This document shows positions 8,252-16,279 of a stretch of DNA of 64,000 nucleotides, piece by piece (the first letter of the stretch is position 1; every line of letters starts with the position of its first letter). The translations under genes were made by a program, and so were the position numbers. The notes under the pieces are model-generated. The model was not told the DNA's origin, did not search any database, and worked only from the letters and a program-made list of their open reading frames with translations. Source of the stretch: Listeria welshimeri serovar 6b str. SLCC5334 (lineage in GTDB: Bacteria > Bacillota > Bacilli > Lactobacillales > Listeriaceae); NCBI RefSeq assembly GCF_000060285.1, contig NC_008555.1, positions 992,001-1,056,000 of the forward strand, in the 5' to 3' direction.

Positions 8252-9283
8252 TTAATAACTTTCCCGCTTTGTTAATCTGCTAAACACATTTTGCAACATC
8301 GACATCCGCAGTTCAATCACTGGCTGAACAAATGTTTTTACCAATTGACTGGATAATAGGACCGTTAGAGCAAAAGTAATCACAAATAATAACAAAAACG
8401 TGGATGGGTTATATTGAAAGTCAGTCTGGCTACCTTCACGGAAAAACTTAATAAAGAAACCATGTAACAAATAAACATATAACGTATTTTTACCCCATTT
8501 AGTAAAAAATAACCTTTTTCTAGGAACAAAACTGAAAAAAGCAGCAATCGAGCAAAAACTAATGAAGTATACCAAAGCCCTAATAAATAGGCCAAGTGAC
8601 TTTACTTCGACAAAGTTCGCATAAGGTTTAGAGCCCAAAAACCATTTATCATTAAGACTCGGATTTATTGCAATAAAAATTAGTAATAATACGATAAAAA
8701 TACTACCGATAATTGTAGCAAAATGCGTTTTAAGTAAATAAAAATGTTCTTTTGTTAAAAAATAACCTACTAAAAAGAACGGGAAAAAAACAAGTGTCCG
8801 AGATAAACTTAAATAACCACCAATTACATCAAAATAACCTGCAACAAGACCAATGAAAACTGCAACTATAACTGATTTCCATGGTTTCATTTTTGAAAAT
8901 ACGAGTAACATCAAATTCCAAAAAAACAAACTAAGTAAAAACCAAAGCGACCACTCCGGATCTAAAATTTTCAGAGAAAGATTATCCTTATTTAAAAGGA
9001 AATAATAAAAAATACTATATATTAATTGAAAAAACACATAGGGTAAGATTAACTTTTTCATCATTTTTTTTAAATAACCTGGCTTTCCAAAACTCTTAGC
9101 AAAAAAACCAGAAATAAGAATAAATGCTGGCATATGAAAAGTGTAAATATAAATATAGAGAATACGCACACTTGCATATTCAGCAATAAAAGTTTGAAGA
9201 AAATGACCAAATACAACTAAAAAAATCAAAATAAATTTGGCATTGTCAAAGTAACTTTCCCGCTTATGGGCAGCTTCCACCAT
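8252..9283 (-). CDS. Membrane acyltransferase, acyltransferase-3 family
   Basis: This 343-residue integral membrane protein has about ten membrane segments. The opening YFDNAKFILIFLVVFGHF is the acyltransferase-3 signature, with the catalytic-type histidine in FGHF. Such proteins O-acetylate or otherwise acylate surface sugars or cell wall polymers; the substrate here is unknown. ATG 9283 is preferred over a TTG nine bases upstream because AAAGGA is at the right distance. A SigB-like promoter precedes it, and the next gene on the strand also has one. This suggests stress-induced envelope modification. Confidence 0.82.
   Translation of the reverse strand: MVEAAHKRESYFDNAKFILIFLVVFGHFLQTFIAEYASVRILYIYIYTFHMPAFILISGFFAKSFGKPGYLKKMMKKLILPYVFFQLIYSIFYYFLLNKDNLSLKILDPEWSLWFLLSLFFWNLMLLVFSKMKPWKSVIVAVFIGLVAGYFDVIGGYLSLSRTLVFFPFFLVGYFLTKEHFYLLKTHFATIIGSIFIVLLLIFIAINPSLNDKWFLGSKPYANFVEVKSLGLFIRALVYFISFCSIAAFFSFVPRKRLFFTKWGKNTLYVYLLHGFFIKFFREGSQTDFQYNPSTFLLLFVITFALTVLLSSQLVKTFVQPVIELRMSMLQNVFSRLTKRESY
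8260..8285 (-). promoter_or_regulatory. SigB-type promoter for the small membrane protein gene
   Basis: On the minus strand, GTTTAG (8285-8280) and GGGAAA (8265-8260) are separated by 14 bp, matching the Listeria/Bacillus SigB consensus GTTTNN-N12-15-GGGWAW. It overlaps the 3' end of the acyltransferase gene. Confidence 0.75.
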
Positions 9284-9329
9284 AATAAACAATCCTTTCT
9301 ATTCTGGGTTGAACGAACCTGTTTTCTAT

Positions 9330-9355
9330 TTTCCCTAGAATCTGTAACGATTAAC
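9330..9355 (-). promoter_or_regulatory. SigB-like promoter for the acyltransferase gene
   Basis: On the minus strand, GTTAAT (9355-9350) and GGGAAA (9335-9330) are separated by 14 bp, with one mismatch to the GTTT core. It lies about 47 bp from the ATG. Confidence 0.55.
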
Positions 9356-9406
9356 CGACAGTTTAGTAACAAAAAGTATCAATTATTAAAGGTAGATGAC
9401 AGCCAT

Positions 9407-9435
9407 TTGCGATTTTTGGATGGACATGCTATCTT
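9407..9435 (+). promoter_or_regulatory. SigA promoter of the O6-methylguanine methyltransferase gene
   Basis: TTGCGA, a 17-bp spacer ending in TGC (extended -10) and TATCTT form a plausible promoter ending 28 bp before the ATG at 9464. Confidence 0.55.
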
Positions 9436-9463
9436 TAGACAATCAACTATACGGAGGCAAATT

Positions 9464-9943
9464 ATGCTACGGCAAAAAAACGAATCGCCAGTTGGAGAAC
9501 TTTTTATTACGGTGGAAGATAGTTACCTTACTTCTATTGCTTACGATGAACCGACTCATTGGGAATATTCGGTAGGGGAAGAGAATGAACAGGATGTCTA
9601 CAAACAAGTGATAAAACAAATGGAAGCTTATTTTGAGGGTAAACTTGAATGTTTTGATGTTCCATTGCTCTCTCGAGGAACTGATTTTCAAAAACGTGTT
9701 TGGCAAGCGTTAAGTGAAATTCCGTACGGAGCAGTAGTAAGTTATAAGGAAATTGCTATTAGAGCGGGGAGTCCAAAAGCAGTCCAAGCGGTAGGGCAAG
9801 CAAATCGGGCGAACCCTTTCCCAATTATTATTCCTTGCCACAGATGTGTGAAAAGTAACGGAGAGCTTGGTGGTTATAACGGAGCAGATGTAGATAAAAA
9901 ACAATATTTGCTTGCATTAGAAAAAGGCTTGAGTTTTGATTAA
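9464..9943 (+). CDS. ogt: Methylated-DNA--protein-cysteine methyltransferase
   Basis: This enzyme directly repairs O6-methylguanine by transferring the methyl group to its own cysteine. The active-site motif IPCHRC and the downstream GGYNG are intact, and the helix-turn-helix region around RAGSPKAVQAVGQANRANP is typical. The frame is open to 9266, but GGAGG before ATG 9464 gives a normal 159-residue protein. It diverges from the SigB-type acyltransferase gene. Confidence 0.9.
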   Translation: MLRQKNESPVGELFITVEDSYLTSIAYDEPTHWEYSVGEENEQDVYKQVIKQMEAYFEGKLECFDVPLLSRGTDFQKRVWQALSEIPYGAVVSYKEIAIRAGSPKAVQAVGQANRANPFPIIIPCHRCVKSNGELGGYNGADVDKKQYLLALEKGLSFD

Positions 9944-9957
9944 CTCAAGCCTTTTTA
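9921..9957. terminator. Bidirectional terminator between ogt and clpE
   Basis: The stem GGCTTGAGTT / AACTCAAGCC has A and T runs on its two sides. It overlaps the ogt stop codon and ends one base before clpE's stop. Confidence 0.88.
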
Positions 9958-12132
9958 TTAAGCAGTTACTTGTTCAGTTATTACAATTTCTTTGTCATCA
10001 TTTAAAGTTGCCAATAAGTTTTTTGCATCAGGGTGATCAATGAGGTTATCAGCAATTGCATCTTCTAGGTGTTCTTGGATTGTTCGGCGTAATGGTCTTG
10101 CTCCAAATTTAGCATCATAACCAAGCTCAATCAAATGTTCTTTCACTTCGCTCGAAACATCAATTGTCACGCCTTCTTGTTTTAACATGGTATTTAAATC
10201 AAGGAGCATTAAATCAATAATTTGTACTAAATCATCTTTTTCTAGTGATTTAAATTCAATGACACTATCTAGACGGTTCAAGAATTCAGGTTTGAAGTAA
10301 GCGCCTAGTTTAGCAAGAATATCAGTGCCTTTTTCAAGTTTAGTATCTGATCCGGTATTAAAGCCCACGGAAGCTTCTGTGTCTGTTGCACCAGCATTAC
10401 TTGTCATGATAATAACAGTATCTTTAAAGCTCACTGTACGCCCTTGTGAATCGGTTAAACGACCATCTTCTAAAATTTGTAAGAACATATGTTGAACATC
10501 TGGATGTGCTTTCTCAATTTCGTCTAATAGAATAATACTATAAGGGTTGCGGCGAACTTTTTCAGTTAATTGTCCTGCTTCTTCGTGACCAACATAGCCT
10601 GGAGGAGAACCGATTAATTTAGAGACACTGTGTTTTTCCATAAATTCACTCATGTCTAAACGAATCATCGCTTCACTTGTACCGAATAATTCACGAGCGA
10701 GAGTACGTCCAAGTTCTGTTTTTCCGACACCAGTTGGTCCAACAAATAGGAAGGAACCAATTGGGCGGTTTTTCGCTTTGAGTCCAACCCGACTACGACG
10801 AATTGCTTTCGCTACTTTTTTCACGGCATCTTCTTGGCCAATAACTTTACCTGTTAAGTTACTTTCTAGATTTTTCATTTTGGATTTTTCATCTTCTTGT
10901 AAACGTCCAACTGGAATGCCAGTTTTTTCTTCAATAATCGCTTGGATGTCAGATGCTTGAATTACTGGGCGTTCTGAGAAGGAGTTACTTGTTTTATTTT
11001 CTTCTAAGCGTGTAATTTCATCACGAACTTTGGCTGCTTTTTCATAATCTTCCATTTGAAGAGCGTGATTTTTTTCTTCTTCTAAACGAGCAACGCGTTC
11101 GCTAACAGTATTTTCATCGAGTTTTTCAACAGAAAGATTGTATTTTGAGCCAACTTCATCCATTAAATCAATTGCTTTATCTGGCAAATGACGGTCTTGG
11201 ATGTAACGAGCGCTTAATTCAACTGCTGCTGTTAAAGCTTCAGGAGAATAAACAACTTCATGGAAATCTTCATACTTTGTTTTCAGACCATTTAAAATTG
11301 TGAGTGTTTCTTTAGTGGTTGGTTCATTAACAGTTACTGGTTGGAAACGACGTTCAAGTGCTGCGTCTTTTTCAATTGTGCGATATTCTTTTAGCGTTGT
11401 TGCACCAATCATTTGTAAGTCACCACGTGCAAGAGCTGGTTTTAAAATGTTTCCTGCATCCATTGAACCTTCTGCAGATCCGGCTCCTACAATTGTATGC
11501 ACTTCATCAATGAATAAAATAGTATTTTTACGTTCTTGTAATTCTTTAATGAGTTGTTTCATACGTTCTTCAAATTGACCACGGATACCTGTTCCAGAAA
11601 CAAGCGAAGCAACATCGAGCAAGATAACTTCTTTGTTCATTAGTTTACTTGGAACATTTCCTGCAATAATGGCATTTGCAAGCCCTTCAACAACGGCAGT
11701 TTTACCGACACCTGGTTCACCAATAAGAACCGGATTGTTTTTATTACGTCGATTCAATATTTCAATCATACGTTTAATTTCTTTGTCTCGACCAATCACG
11801 GGATCTAATTGGTCTTTTTTCGCCATATCCGTTAAGTTGGTTCCAAATTCATCTAGTAAACCATTACCACCGCCAGCACTTTGTGTTTGTACTTGCGGAT
11901 TGGCTTGATTTCTTTGTTCGCGACCTGCTTGATTTGCAGCACCACTTAGTTGACGGAAAATATCGTCAAATGGGGAGCCGCCATTACCAGAGAATTCATT
12001 TGCTCCATAATTTGCTTGATTTCTGACTTCAGCATAGCAAGAGGCACAAAGCGGCATTTCGACACGCTTGCCATTAATATTCATATATAGTTGGATTGTT
12101 GCTTGATTTTGATTACATTTTTCACAGTTCAT
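9958..12132 (-). CDS. clpE: ATP-dependent Clp protease ATPase subunit ClpE
   Basis: ClpE is an HSP100 unfoldase that feeds ClpP and helps in heat stress recovery. This copy has 724 residues. The N-terminal zinc finger has cysteines at positions 3, 6, 29 and 32. The first AAA+ module carries GEPGVGKT, an UVR-type coiled coil lies near residues 355-390, and the second AAA+ module carries GPTGVGKT. The zinc finger together with the absence of a Clp N-domain separates ClpE from ClpC. Two CtsR boxes cover the promoter, the standard class III heat-shock control. Confidence 0.96.
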   Translation of the reverse strand: MNCEKCNQNQATIQLYMNINGKRVEMPLCASCYAEVRNQANYGANEFSGNGGSPFDDIFRQLSGAANQAGREQRNQANPQVQTQSAGGGNGLLDEFGTNLTDMAKKDQLDPVIGRDKEIKRMIEILNRRNKNNPVLIGEPGVGKTAVVEGLANAIIAGNVPSKLMNKEVILLDVASLVSGTGIRGQFEERMKQLIKELQERKNTILFIDEVHTIVGAGSAEGSMDAGNILKPALARGDLQMIGATTLKEYRTIEKDAALERRFQPVTVNEPTTKETLTILNGLKTKYEDFHEVVYSPEALTAAVELSARYIQDRHLPDKAIDLMDEVGSKYNLSVEKLDENTVSERVARLEEEKNHALQMEDYEKAAKVRDEITRLEENKTSNSFSERPVIQASDIQAIIEEKTGIPVGRLQEDEKSKMKNLESNLTGKVIGQEDAVKKVAKAIRRSRVGLKAKNRPIGSFLFVGPTGVGKTELGRTLARELFGTSEAMIRLDMSEFMEKHSVSKLIGSPPGYVGHEEAGQLTEKVRRNPYSIILLDEIEKAHPDVQHMFLQILEDGRLTDSQGRTVSFKDTVIIMTSNAGATDTEASVGFNTGSDTKLEKGTDILAKLGAYFKPEFLNRLDSVIEFKSLEKDDLVQIIDLMLLDLNTMLKQEGVTIDVSSEVKEHLIELGYDAKFGARPLRRTIQEHLEDAIADNLIDHPDAKNLLATLNDDKEIVITEQVTA

Positions 12133-12175
12133 AGTTAATTTCCTCCTTTTAAAATGAGAAATGAAAGGTCTTGAC

Positions 12176-12192
12176 TTTGACTATCTTTGACC
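12176..12192 (-). promoter_or_regulatory. CtsR operator, promoter-distal copy
   Basis: On the minus strand GGTCAAAGATAGTCAAA is an exact CtsR heptad repeat (RGTCAAA-N3-RGTCAAA). It lies just downstream of the clpE -10. Confidence 0.9.
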
Positions 12193-12202
12193 TTATGAAT
12201 TT

Positions 12203-12231
12203 ATTATATACTGACCTATTTTGACTTTCAA
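12203..12231 (-). promoter_or_regulatory. SigA promoter of clpE
   Basis: On the minus strand TTGAAA (12231-12226) and TATAAT (12208-12203) are exactly 17 bp apart. CtsR boxes overlap the spacer and the start site. Confidence 0.85.
12210..12226 (-). promoter_or_regulatory. CtsR operator, second degenerate copy
   Basis: On the minus strand AGTCAAAATAGGTCAGT matches the CtsR repeat with two mismatches in the second heptad. It sits between the -35 and -10 of the clpE promoter. Confidence 0.7.
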
Positions 12232-12254
12232 GTATTTTGCTTAAAAATTTTAAA

Positions 12255-12282
12255 AGAAAAAACACTCCTAAAAAGGAATGTT
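12255..12282 (-). terminator. Terminator of the CPBP protease gene
   Basis: On the minus strand ACATTCCT / AGGAGTGT forms a stem followed by a T run, 15 bp after the stop codon. Confidence 0.8.
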
Positions 12283-12296
12283 TGTAGTGTGTTATT

Positions 12297-12908
12297 TTAA
12301 TAAATCGGTAGTGCTGCGAGTAGTAAAAAGGCAAAGGTTAAATGCGACAGATAAACCATGAGTAAGCTTGGTCGGTAAGAATACATTACATTCCACACAA
12401 GAGAAGCAACAAAAATACCGATAATTGCTGCAAAATTACCACTTGGCAACATCATCACCATACAAAGTACCGCTGCAAAAATATTAGAGAACCAATGATT
12501 AAAATATTGATTCAATCGTTTTAAAACAAAACCACGCCAGAAAATTTCTTCTCCGGGTATAATTGCGATAATAAGCAAAGACCAAATAATTAAGGAATTA
12601 GTAGAATACTTATTAAATGCAGCTTCTACAGAATTATCTAGACCACCAGGCATCACTTTTAGAATGAAGGCGCCTATGTAAAAAATAATATAAAGAACTA
12701 TTCCAGAAAAAATACCTGGTAAAATACCTTTTGTAAATGAAAATTCCTTTTTTAAATCGTCATTAAAAATCACAAAACTAAGTAGAAATAACATGCCAGC
12801 TCCATATAAATACCAAAAAACACGAGGAAACTGATATGTTAATATAACAAGCAGGGCACATAAAATGAGTCCCAGTACAAGCTTATAATCAATCTTGATG
12901 CTCTTCAA
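12297..12908 (-). CDS. CPBP family intramembrane metalloprotease-like protein
   Basis: This is an Abi/CPBP (CAAX protease and bacteriocin-processing) family membrane protein of about 203 residues with six or more hydrophobic segments. The catalytic motifs are PGEEIFWRGF (EExxxR) and a later histidine in YLSHLTFAF. Family members include type II CAAX endopeptidases, regulators and bacteriocin self-immunity proteins; no bacteriocin gene is nearby. TTG 12908 is chosen because AGAAGAGGTG lies seven bases before it. A TTG at 12932 would add eight residues without a good ribosome binding site. Confidence 0.78.
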   Translation of the reverse strand: MKSIKIDYKLVLGLILCALLVILTYQFPRVFWYLYGAGMLFLLSFVIFNDDLKKEFSFTKGILPGIFSGIVLYIIFYIGAFILKVMPGGLDNSVEAAFNKYSTNSLIIWSLLIIAIIPGEEIFWRGFVLKRLNQYFNHWFSNIFAAVLCMVMMLPSGNFAAIIGIFVASLVWNVMYSYRPSLLMVYLSHLTFAFLLLAALPIY

Positions 12909-13001
12909 ATACTTTACACCTCTTCTTAACAAATACTTCTCATACTACTTTAAAACAAATGAAATCGTTTGGCAACAATTAAACGAAAGATAAGATAAAA
13001 G

Positions 13002-13029
13002 TTGTGCAATTTAATAAATCCTTTATAAT
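13002..13029 (+). promoter_or_regulatory. Promoter of the carotenoid-synthesis-like membrane protein gene
   Basis: TTGTGC, a 16-bp spacer and TATAAT end 24 bp before the ATG at 13053. Confidence 0.65.
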
Positions 13030-13052
13030 TAAAAAATAGGAGTGGTTCATAG

Positions 13053-13844
13053 ATGTTAGAAAAAAACTATAAATTTTTACTTTGGATCTATATATTTTGG
13101 TTTCTAGGAAGCGTATTACTTGTTTCTTTACACATTATTCCACCACAGCTAACAACTATTCAATCGCTTTTTCTAGTATTTACTGGGGTTTTTGCAGCAG
13201 TGTTTTTTATTATGCAGTACGGTAAATGGCTAGGATCTGCAATCACTTTACTTATTTTTGTTGTGAGTACTTGTATTGAATGGATGCAGTTAAGTTATAC
13301 GGACGAATATATTGGATCCACACTCGGTGGTAGTGTTTACGGAATACCAATTACAATGGGCTTTATTTGGGTCGGAATGATTGCGGGAACACATATTATC
13401 GCACGTGAAATAACACTGAAAATTAATATTGACTGGATACGAGGCGGGATTTATTCTTTTATTGCAGCGACGATGGTAATGATTTTTGAAGTATTAATTG
13501 AACCAATTACACTGCAATCAAAGCAACTTTATATCACGCAAAATGGCTTTACTATATTACAATTATCAGATTTTATTAATTGGTGGTTATTGGGGTTAAT
13601 TTTACATTTGATGATTTACTTTATTTTAAGTTTGACGGATAGCTGGGAAAAGCTTAAATATCCTGATTTAAAATCAGAAATCGTGATTGTTTACTGGATT
13701 ATCATTGCATTTTTTGTATTTTTATCATTTTATCTTGATTTATGGACATCTATTGCAATTATTATCATTTCCAATATTATATTTACAGCCTGTTACTTCT
13801 TTAGCTTAGAAAAAGAGACGAAAACACCAAAAAAACCCAAGTAA
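13053..13844 (+). CDS. Carotenoid biosynthesis-like (CruF-type) membrane protein
   Basis: This 263-residue protein has about seven to eight membrane segments. The stretch STCIEWMQLSYTDEYIGST and the later DFINWWLLG resemble the carotenoid synthesis membrane family (CruF-like 1',2'-hydratases and relatives). The call rests on these features alone and is moderate. The gene converges on a phytoene desaturase-like gene with a five-base gap, which supports a joint role on an isoprenoid or hydroxylated lipid. The start has AGGAG nine bases upstream. Confidence 0.6.
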   Translation: MLEKNYKFLLWIYIFWFLGSVLLVSLHIIPPQLTTIQSLFLVFTGVFAAVFFIMQYGKWLGSAITLLIFVVSTCIEWMQLSYTDEYIGSTLGGSVYGIPITMGFIWVGMIAGTHIIAREITLKINIDWIRGGIYSFIAATMVMIFEVLIEPITLQSKQLYITQNGFTILQLSDFINWWLLGLILHLMIYFILSLTDSWEKLKYPDLKSEIVIVYWIIIAFFVFLSFYLDLWTSIAIIIISNIIFTACYFFSLEKETKTPKKPK

Positions 13845-13873
13845 TCGATTTACTGATTACTTGGGTTTTCTTT
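13833..13873. terminator. Bidirectional terminator overlapping two stop codons
   Basis: The stem ACCCAAGTAAT / ATTACTTGGGT has A and T runs on its two sides. It covers the 3' ends of both convergent genes, which are five bases apart. Confidence 0.88.
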
Positions 13874-15319
13874 TTGCAAAAATTTTCGTGTGGTGATTTG
13901 TGCATTTTCGATAATAAAAGGTAAGGAGCTACCAGAAAGGGCACCAGCTCCGATTACAAATAAGTTTTTATACTTAGGTAATTTTTTGGAGGGATGAAGG
14001 AAGCCATGTTGCCGAGTAAGATGTTGTAATCCAAATACAGCACCATATTTAACATGGTATTTTTCTTCCCAATCTTTTGGTGTAATAATATATTCTTCTT
14101 CAATATAATCATCTAAATCAGGAAAATCTAATCGTTCCTTTACGGTATCTAGAATTAATTGGCGGAACTCTTTTGTTTCTTTATCCCAATCAATAGCACT
14201 AGTGTTATTTGGAACGGATACCATAATTCGGATGCTAGAATGATTGATTGGAGCCATCGTATTATCGGTTGCAGAAGGATTAGTTATGTGAATAGCCAAA
14301 TCTTTCGAAAGTATTTTTTTGTGAATAGTATTATCGGAAAACTCCCGATAATTATCTGGAAAAACAATAGACTGATGGGAAAGTGGAAGCACGATACTTA
14401 AACCAAGGTAAAGCATAAAAGCAGAAGAAGAGTATTCTTTTTTCTCTAAATGATTATTTGGTTTATTCCCTAACGAATACATAAAATCTAAATTGGTAAA
14501 ATAATAGTCTGCTTCAATGACTTGACCACTTGCAAGACGAGCTCCTTTTATTTCATTTCCTTCTAATTCAAAATCAGTTACTTCGGAATTAAAGAAAAAC
14601 TTCCCTTTGTTTTCTGTAACGACTTGTTGCATAGCTTCAACAATTTTGTTTTGGCCACCAATTGGATGGAATGTACCATAATAGAACTCTGAAAAAGGAA
14701 CAATGCTATAAGCAGCGGGAATATCCCATGGTGACATACCTAAATATCTCATCTGCAATGAAAAGGCAAGACGAAGATATTTACTATTAAAATATCTAGC
14801 CAAATCATCCATCAAAGATCGTCCAAGTGTTAAGCTAGGTATCGCACGTAGGGTTGTTGGCCTAAAAAAATCAAATAATGAACTATAATTAAATTGGTTT
14901 AGAGGAGAGATATAGAGCATTTTTTTCGTGTTTTCTTTCATGAAACGATCAAAACCTTCTTCTTCCCCCGGAAAGTAAGTTTTAATGACGGCTTTTGTTG
15001 CTGCATAATCACTATAAAGCGGGAAAGTTACCTCTTGAAAATAAAGCGTGTGTATCGGATTAATTGGTAAAAGTGAAACATAATCTAAAATATCCCGTTT
15101 ACAATCCATGAAAAGAGAAGTCAAAACATGCGTCATTGTTAAAGCAGAAGGTCCAATATCAAAGGAATATTTGCCCATTTTATGTAAAGCCGTTCGACCG
15201 CCAATTCGGTCGTTTTTTTCATAGATGTTCACTTCATATCCTAATTGACTCAAAAGCATACCCGCGGCTAAACCACCTGGACCAGCCCCGATAATGGCGA
15301 TTTTCTTTGTCATCTCCAA
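13850..15319 (-). CDS. Phytoene desaturase (CrtI/CrtN)-family FAD oxidoreductase
   Basis: This 489-residue flavoprotein of the carotenoid desaturase family has the dinucleotide fold IIGAGPGGLAAGMLL at the N-terminus, the ENDRIGGRT-type ribose-binding region, and a C-terminal FAD contact LFVIGAGALSGSSLP. That last motif departs from the GxxTHPGGG form of true CrtI/CrtN, so the substrate may not be phytoene or diapophytoene. No CrtB/CrtM synthase is adjacent. TTG 15319 is nine bases after AAGGAG; an in-frame ATG at 15313 has poorer spacing. Confidence 0.75.
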   Translation of the reverse strand: MEMTKKIAIIGAGPGGLAAGMLLSQLGYEVNIYEKNDRIGGRTALHKMGKYSFDIGPSALTMTHVLTSLFMDCKRDILDYVSLLPINPIHTLYFQEVTFPLYSDYAATKAVIKTYFPGEEEGFDRFMKENTKKMLYISPLNQFNYSSLFDFFRPTTLRAIPSLTLGRSLMDDLARYFNSKYLRLAFSLQMRYLGMSPWDIPAAYSIVPFSEFYYGTFHPIGGQNKIVEAMQQVVTENKGKFFFNSEVTDFELEGNEIKGARLASGQVIEADYYFTNLDFMYSLGNKPNNHLEKKEYSSSAFMLYLGLSIVLPLSHQSIVFPDNYREFSDNTIHKKILSKDLAIHITNPSATDNTMAPINHSSIRIMVSVPNNTSAIDWDKETKEFRQLILDTVKERLDFPDLDDYIEEEYIITPKDWEEKYHVKYGAVFGLQHLTRQHGFLHPSKKLPKYKNLFVIGAGALSGSSLPFIIENAQITTRKFLQKENPSNQ

Positions 15320-15353
15320 ATTTATAAGCTCCTTTTTCTATTTTTATACATAT

Positions 15354-15405
15354 AAAAAACGCAAAAACATAAAGCATTCTCATTAGGAAATGCTTTATTT
15401 TTGCG
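15354..15405 (-). terminator. Terminator of the YkvS-like gene
   Basis: A long, nearly perfect inverted repeat (GCAAAAACATAAAGCATT against its complement with one bulge) ends in six T on the minus strand, just before the FAD oxidoreductase gene. Confidence 0.8.
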
Positions 15406-15425
15406 CACTAAAATTAATGTGATTG

Positions 15426-15647
15426 TTATTCTTCATTTTCTTCCTCATCAGCATCATCGTCTTCTTCTACTGAATGAATGATTTGATAATTTTTGTGATT
15501 TACTACCGTTTTTTCTTCAATACCTAAATCTTTGAAATTTTCCATATAAGTTAAGTCGACTATAACGGAATTTTCGTTGAGCTTTTCGACAATCCCAGTT
15601 AGACCATCCTTAAATTCAATAATGTCTCCAACATGTGCTTTTGCCAT
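15426..15647 (-). CDS. YkvS-like DUF2187 protein
   Basis: This 73-residue protein has a KOW/SH3-like stretch (HVGDIIEFKDGLTGIVEKL) and a very acidic tail. It matches DUF2187 proteins such as B. subtilis YkvS, whose function is unknown. GGAG before ATG 15647 supports this start and matches the family length. A second in-frame ATG at 15707 also has a good ribosome binding site (AAGGAAGG, seven bases) and would add 20 residues. Both forms could be made. Confidence 0.75.
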   Translation of the reverse strand: MAKAHVGDIIEFKDGLTGIVEKLNENSVIVDLTYMENFKDLGIEEKTVVNHKNYQIIHSVEEDDDADEEENEE

Positions 15648-16012
15648 TGTTATCACTCCTTCAATTTTCGGTGTTGCCACTTTCTTGCTGAAAAAGAATG
15701 TATGCATTTTTGAACCTTCCTTAAATTTTGCACTAAAAAGCTTTTAAAATCAACTATAAGCCATTATAAAGTACTATTTAATTCAAAAATGAAACAATTT
15801 AGTGACGAATTTTTGAAATGGATGCTCTTTTTCCAAATAAAAAGAACGAAACAGGGCGTGCAGTAAAAAACATTCTAAAAAATTTTCAATCAAATGGTTG
15901 TAACAATAGATAAAACATGGTACTCTTTTTAATTGAGGGATAGTCTTTTTTGCTGAATGATTTTTGGCTTAAAAGGTTACAACAAATTTCTTTACAAAGG
16001 AGAATGTAAATT
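15648..16012. other. Gap between the divergent ykvS-like gene and ptsHI
   Basis: The left 60 bases may encode the N-terminal extension of the YkvS-like protein. The right part holds the ptsH promoter (15898-15926) and a leader of about 80 bases. GTTGTAAC (15897-15904) at the promoter is repeated inverted as GTTACAAC (15976-15983) in the leader. I see no further gene. Confidence 0.6.
15898..15926 (+). promoter_or_regulatory. Promoter of ptsHI
   Basis: TTGTAA and TACTCT are 17 bp apart, with TGG directly before the -10 (extended -10). This predicts a leader of about 80 bases. Confidence 0.6.
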
Positions 16013-16279
16013 ATGGAACAAGCAAGTTTTGTAGTAATCGATGAAACAGGAATTCACGCACGCCCAGCAACTCTATTGGTGCAGGCTGCAAGTAAATACA
16101 GCTCTGACGTTCAAATTGAATACACTGGCAAAAAAGTAAATCTTAAATCAATCATGGGTGTTATGTCCCTAGGAATTGGTAAAGGCGCTGACATCACTAT
16201 TTATACTGAAGGTAGCGACGAAAAAGAAGCAATTGAAGGACTAACTGAAGTTCTTAAGAAAGAAGGATTGGCTGAATAA
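16013..16279 (+). CDS. ptsH: Phosphocarrier protein HPr
   Basis: HPr passes phosphate from enzyme I to all sugar-specific EIIA proteins. The catalytic His15 (IHARPATLL) and the regulatory Ser46 ([11 protein letters not shown]), target of HPr kinase and key to CcpA-mediated catabolite repression, are both present. The length of 88 residues is standard. AAAGGAG precedes the ATG. The stop codon overlaps the ptsI start in TAATG, so the two are translationally coupled. Confidence 0.98.

Noticed and set aside
10652-11908. Open frames antisense to clpE
   Set aside because: They lie wholly inside the well-supported clpE coding frame, lack ribosome binding sites and look like low-complexity shadows.
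12297-12908. CPBP protein as a bacteriocin immunity gene
   Set aside because: No bacteriocin precursor or transporter lies beside it, so only the family name is given.
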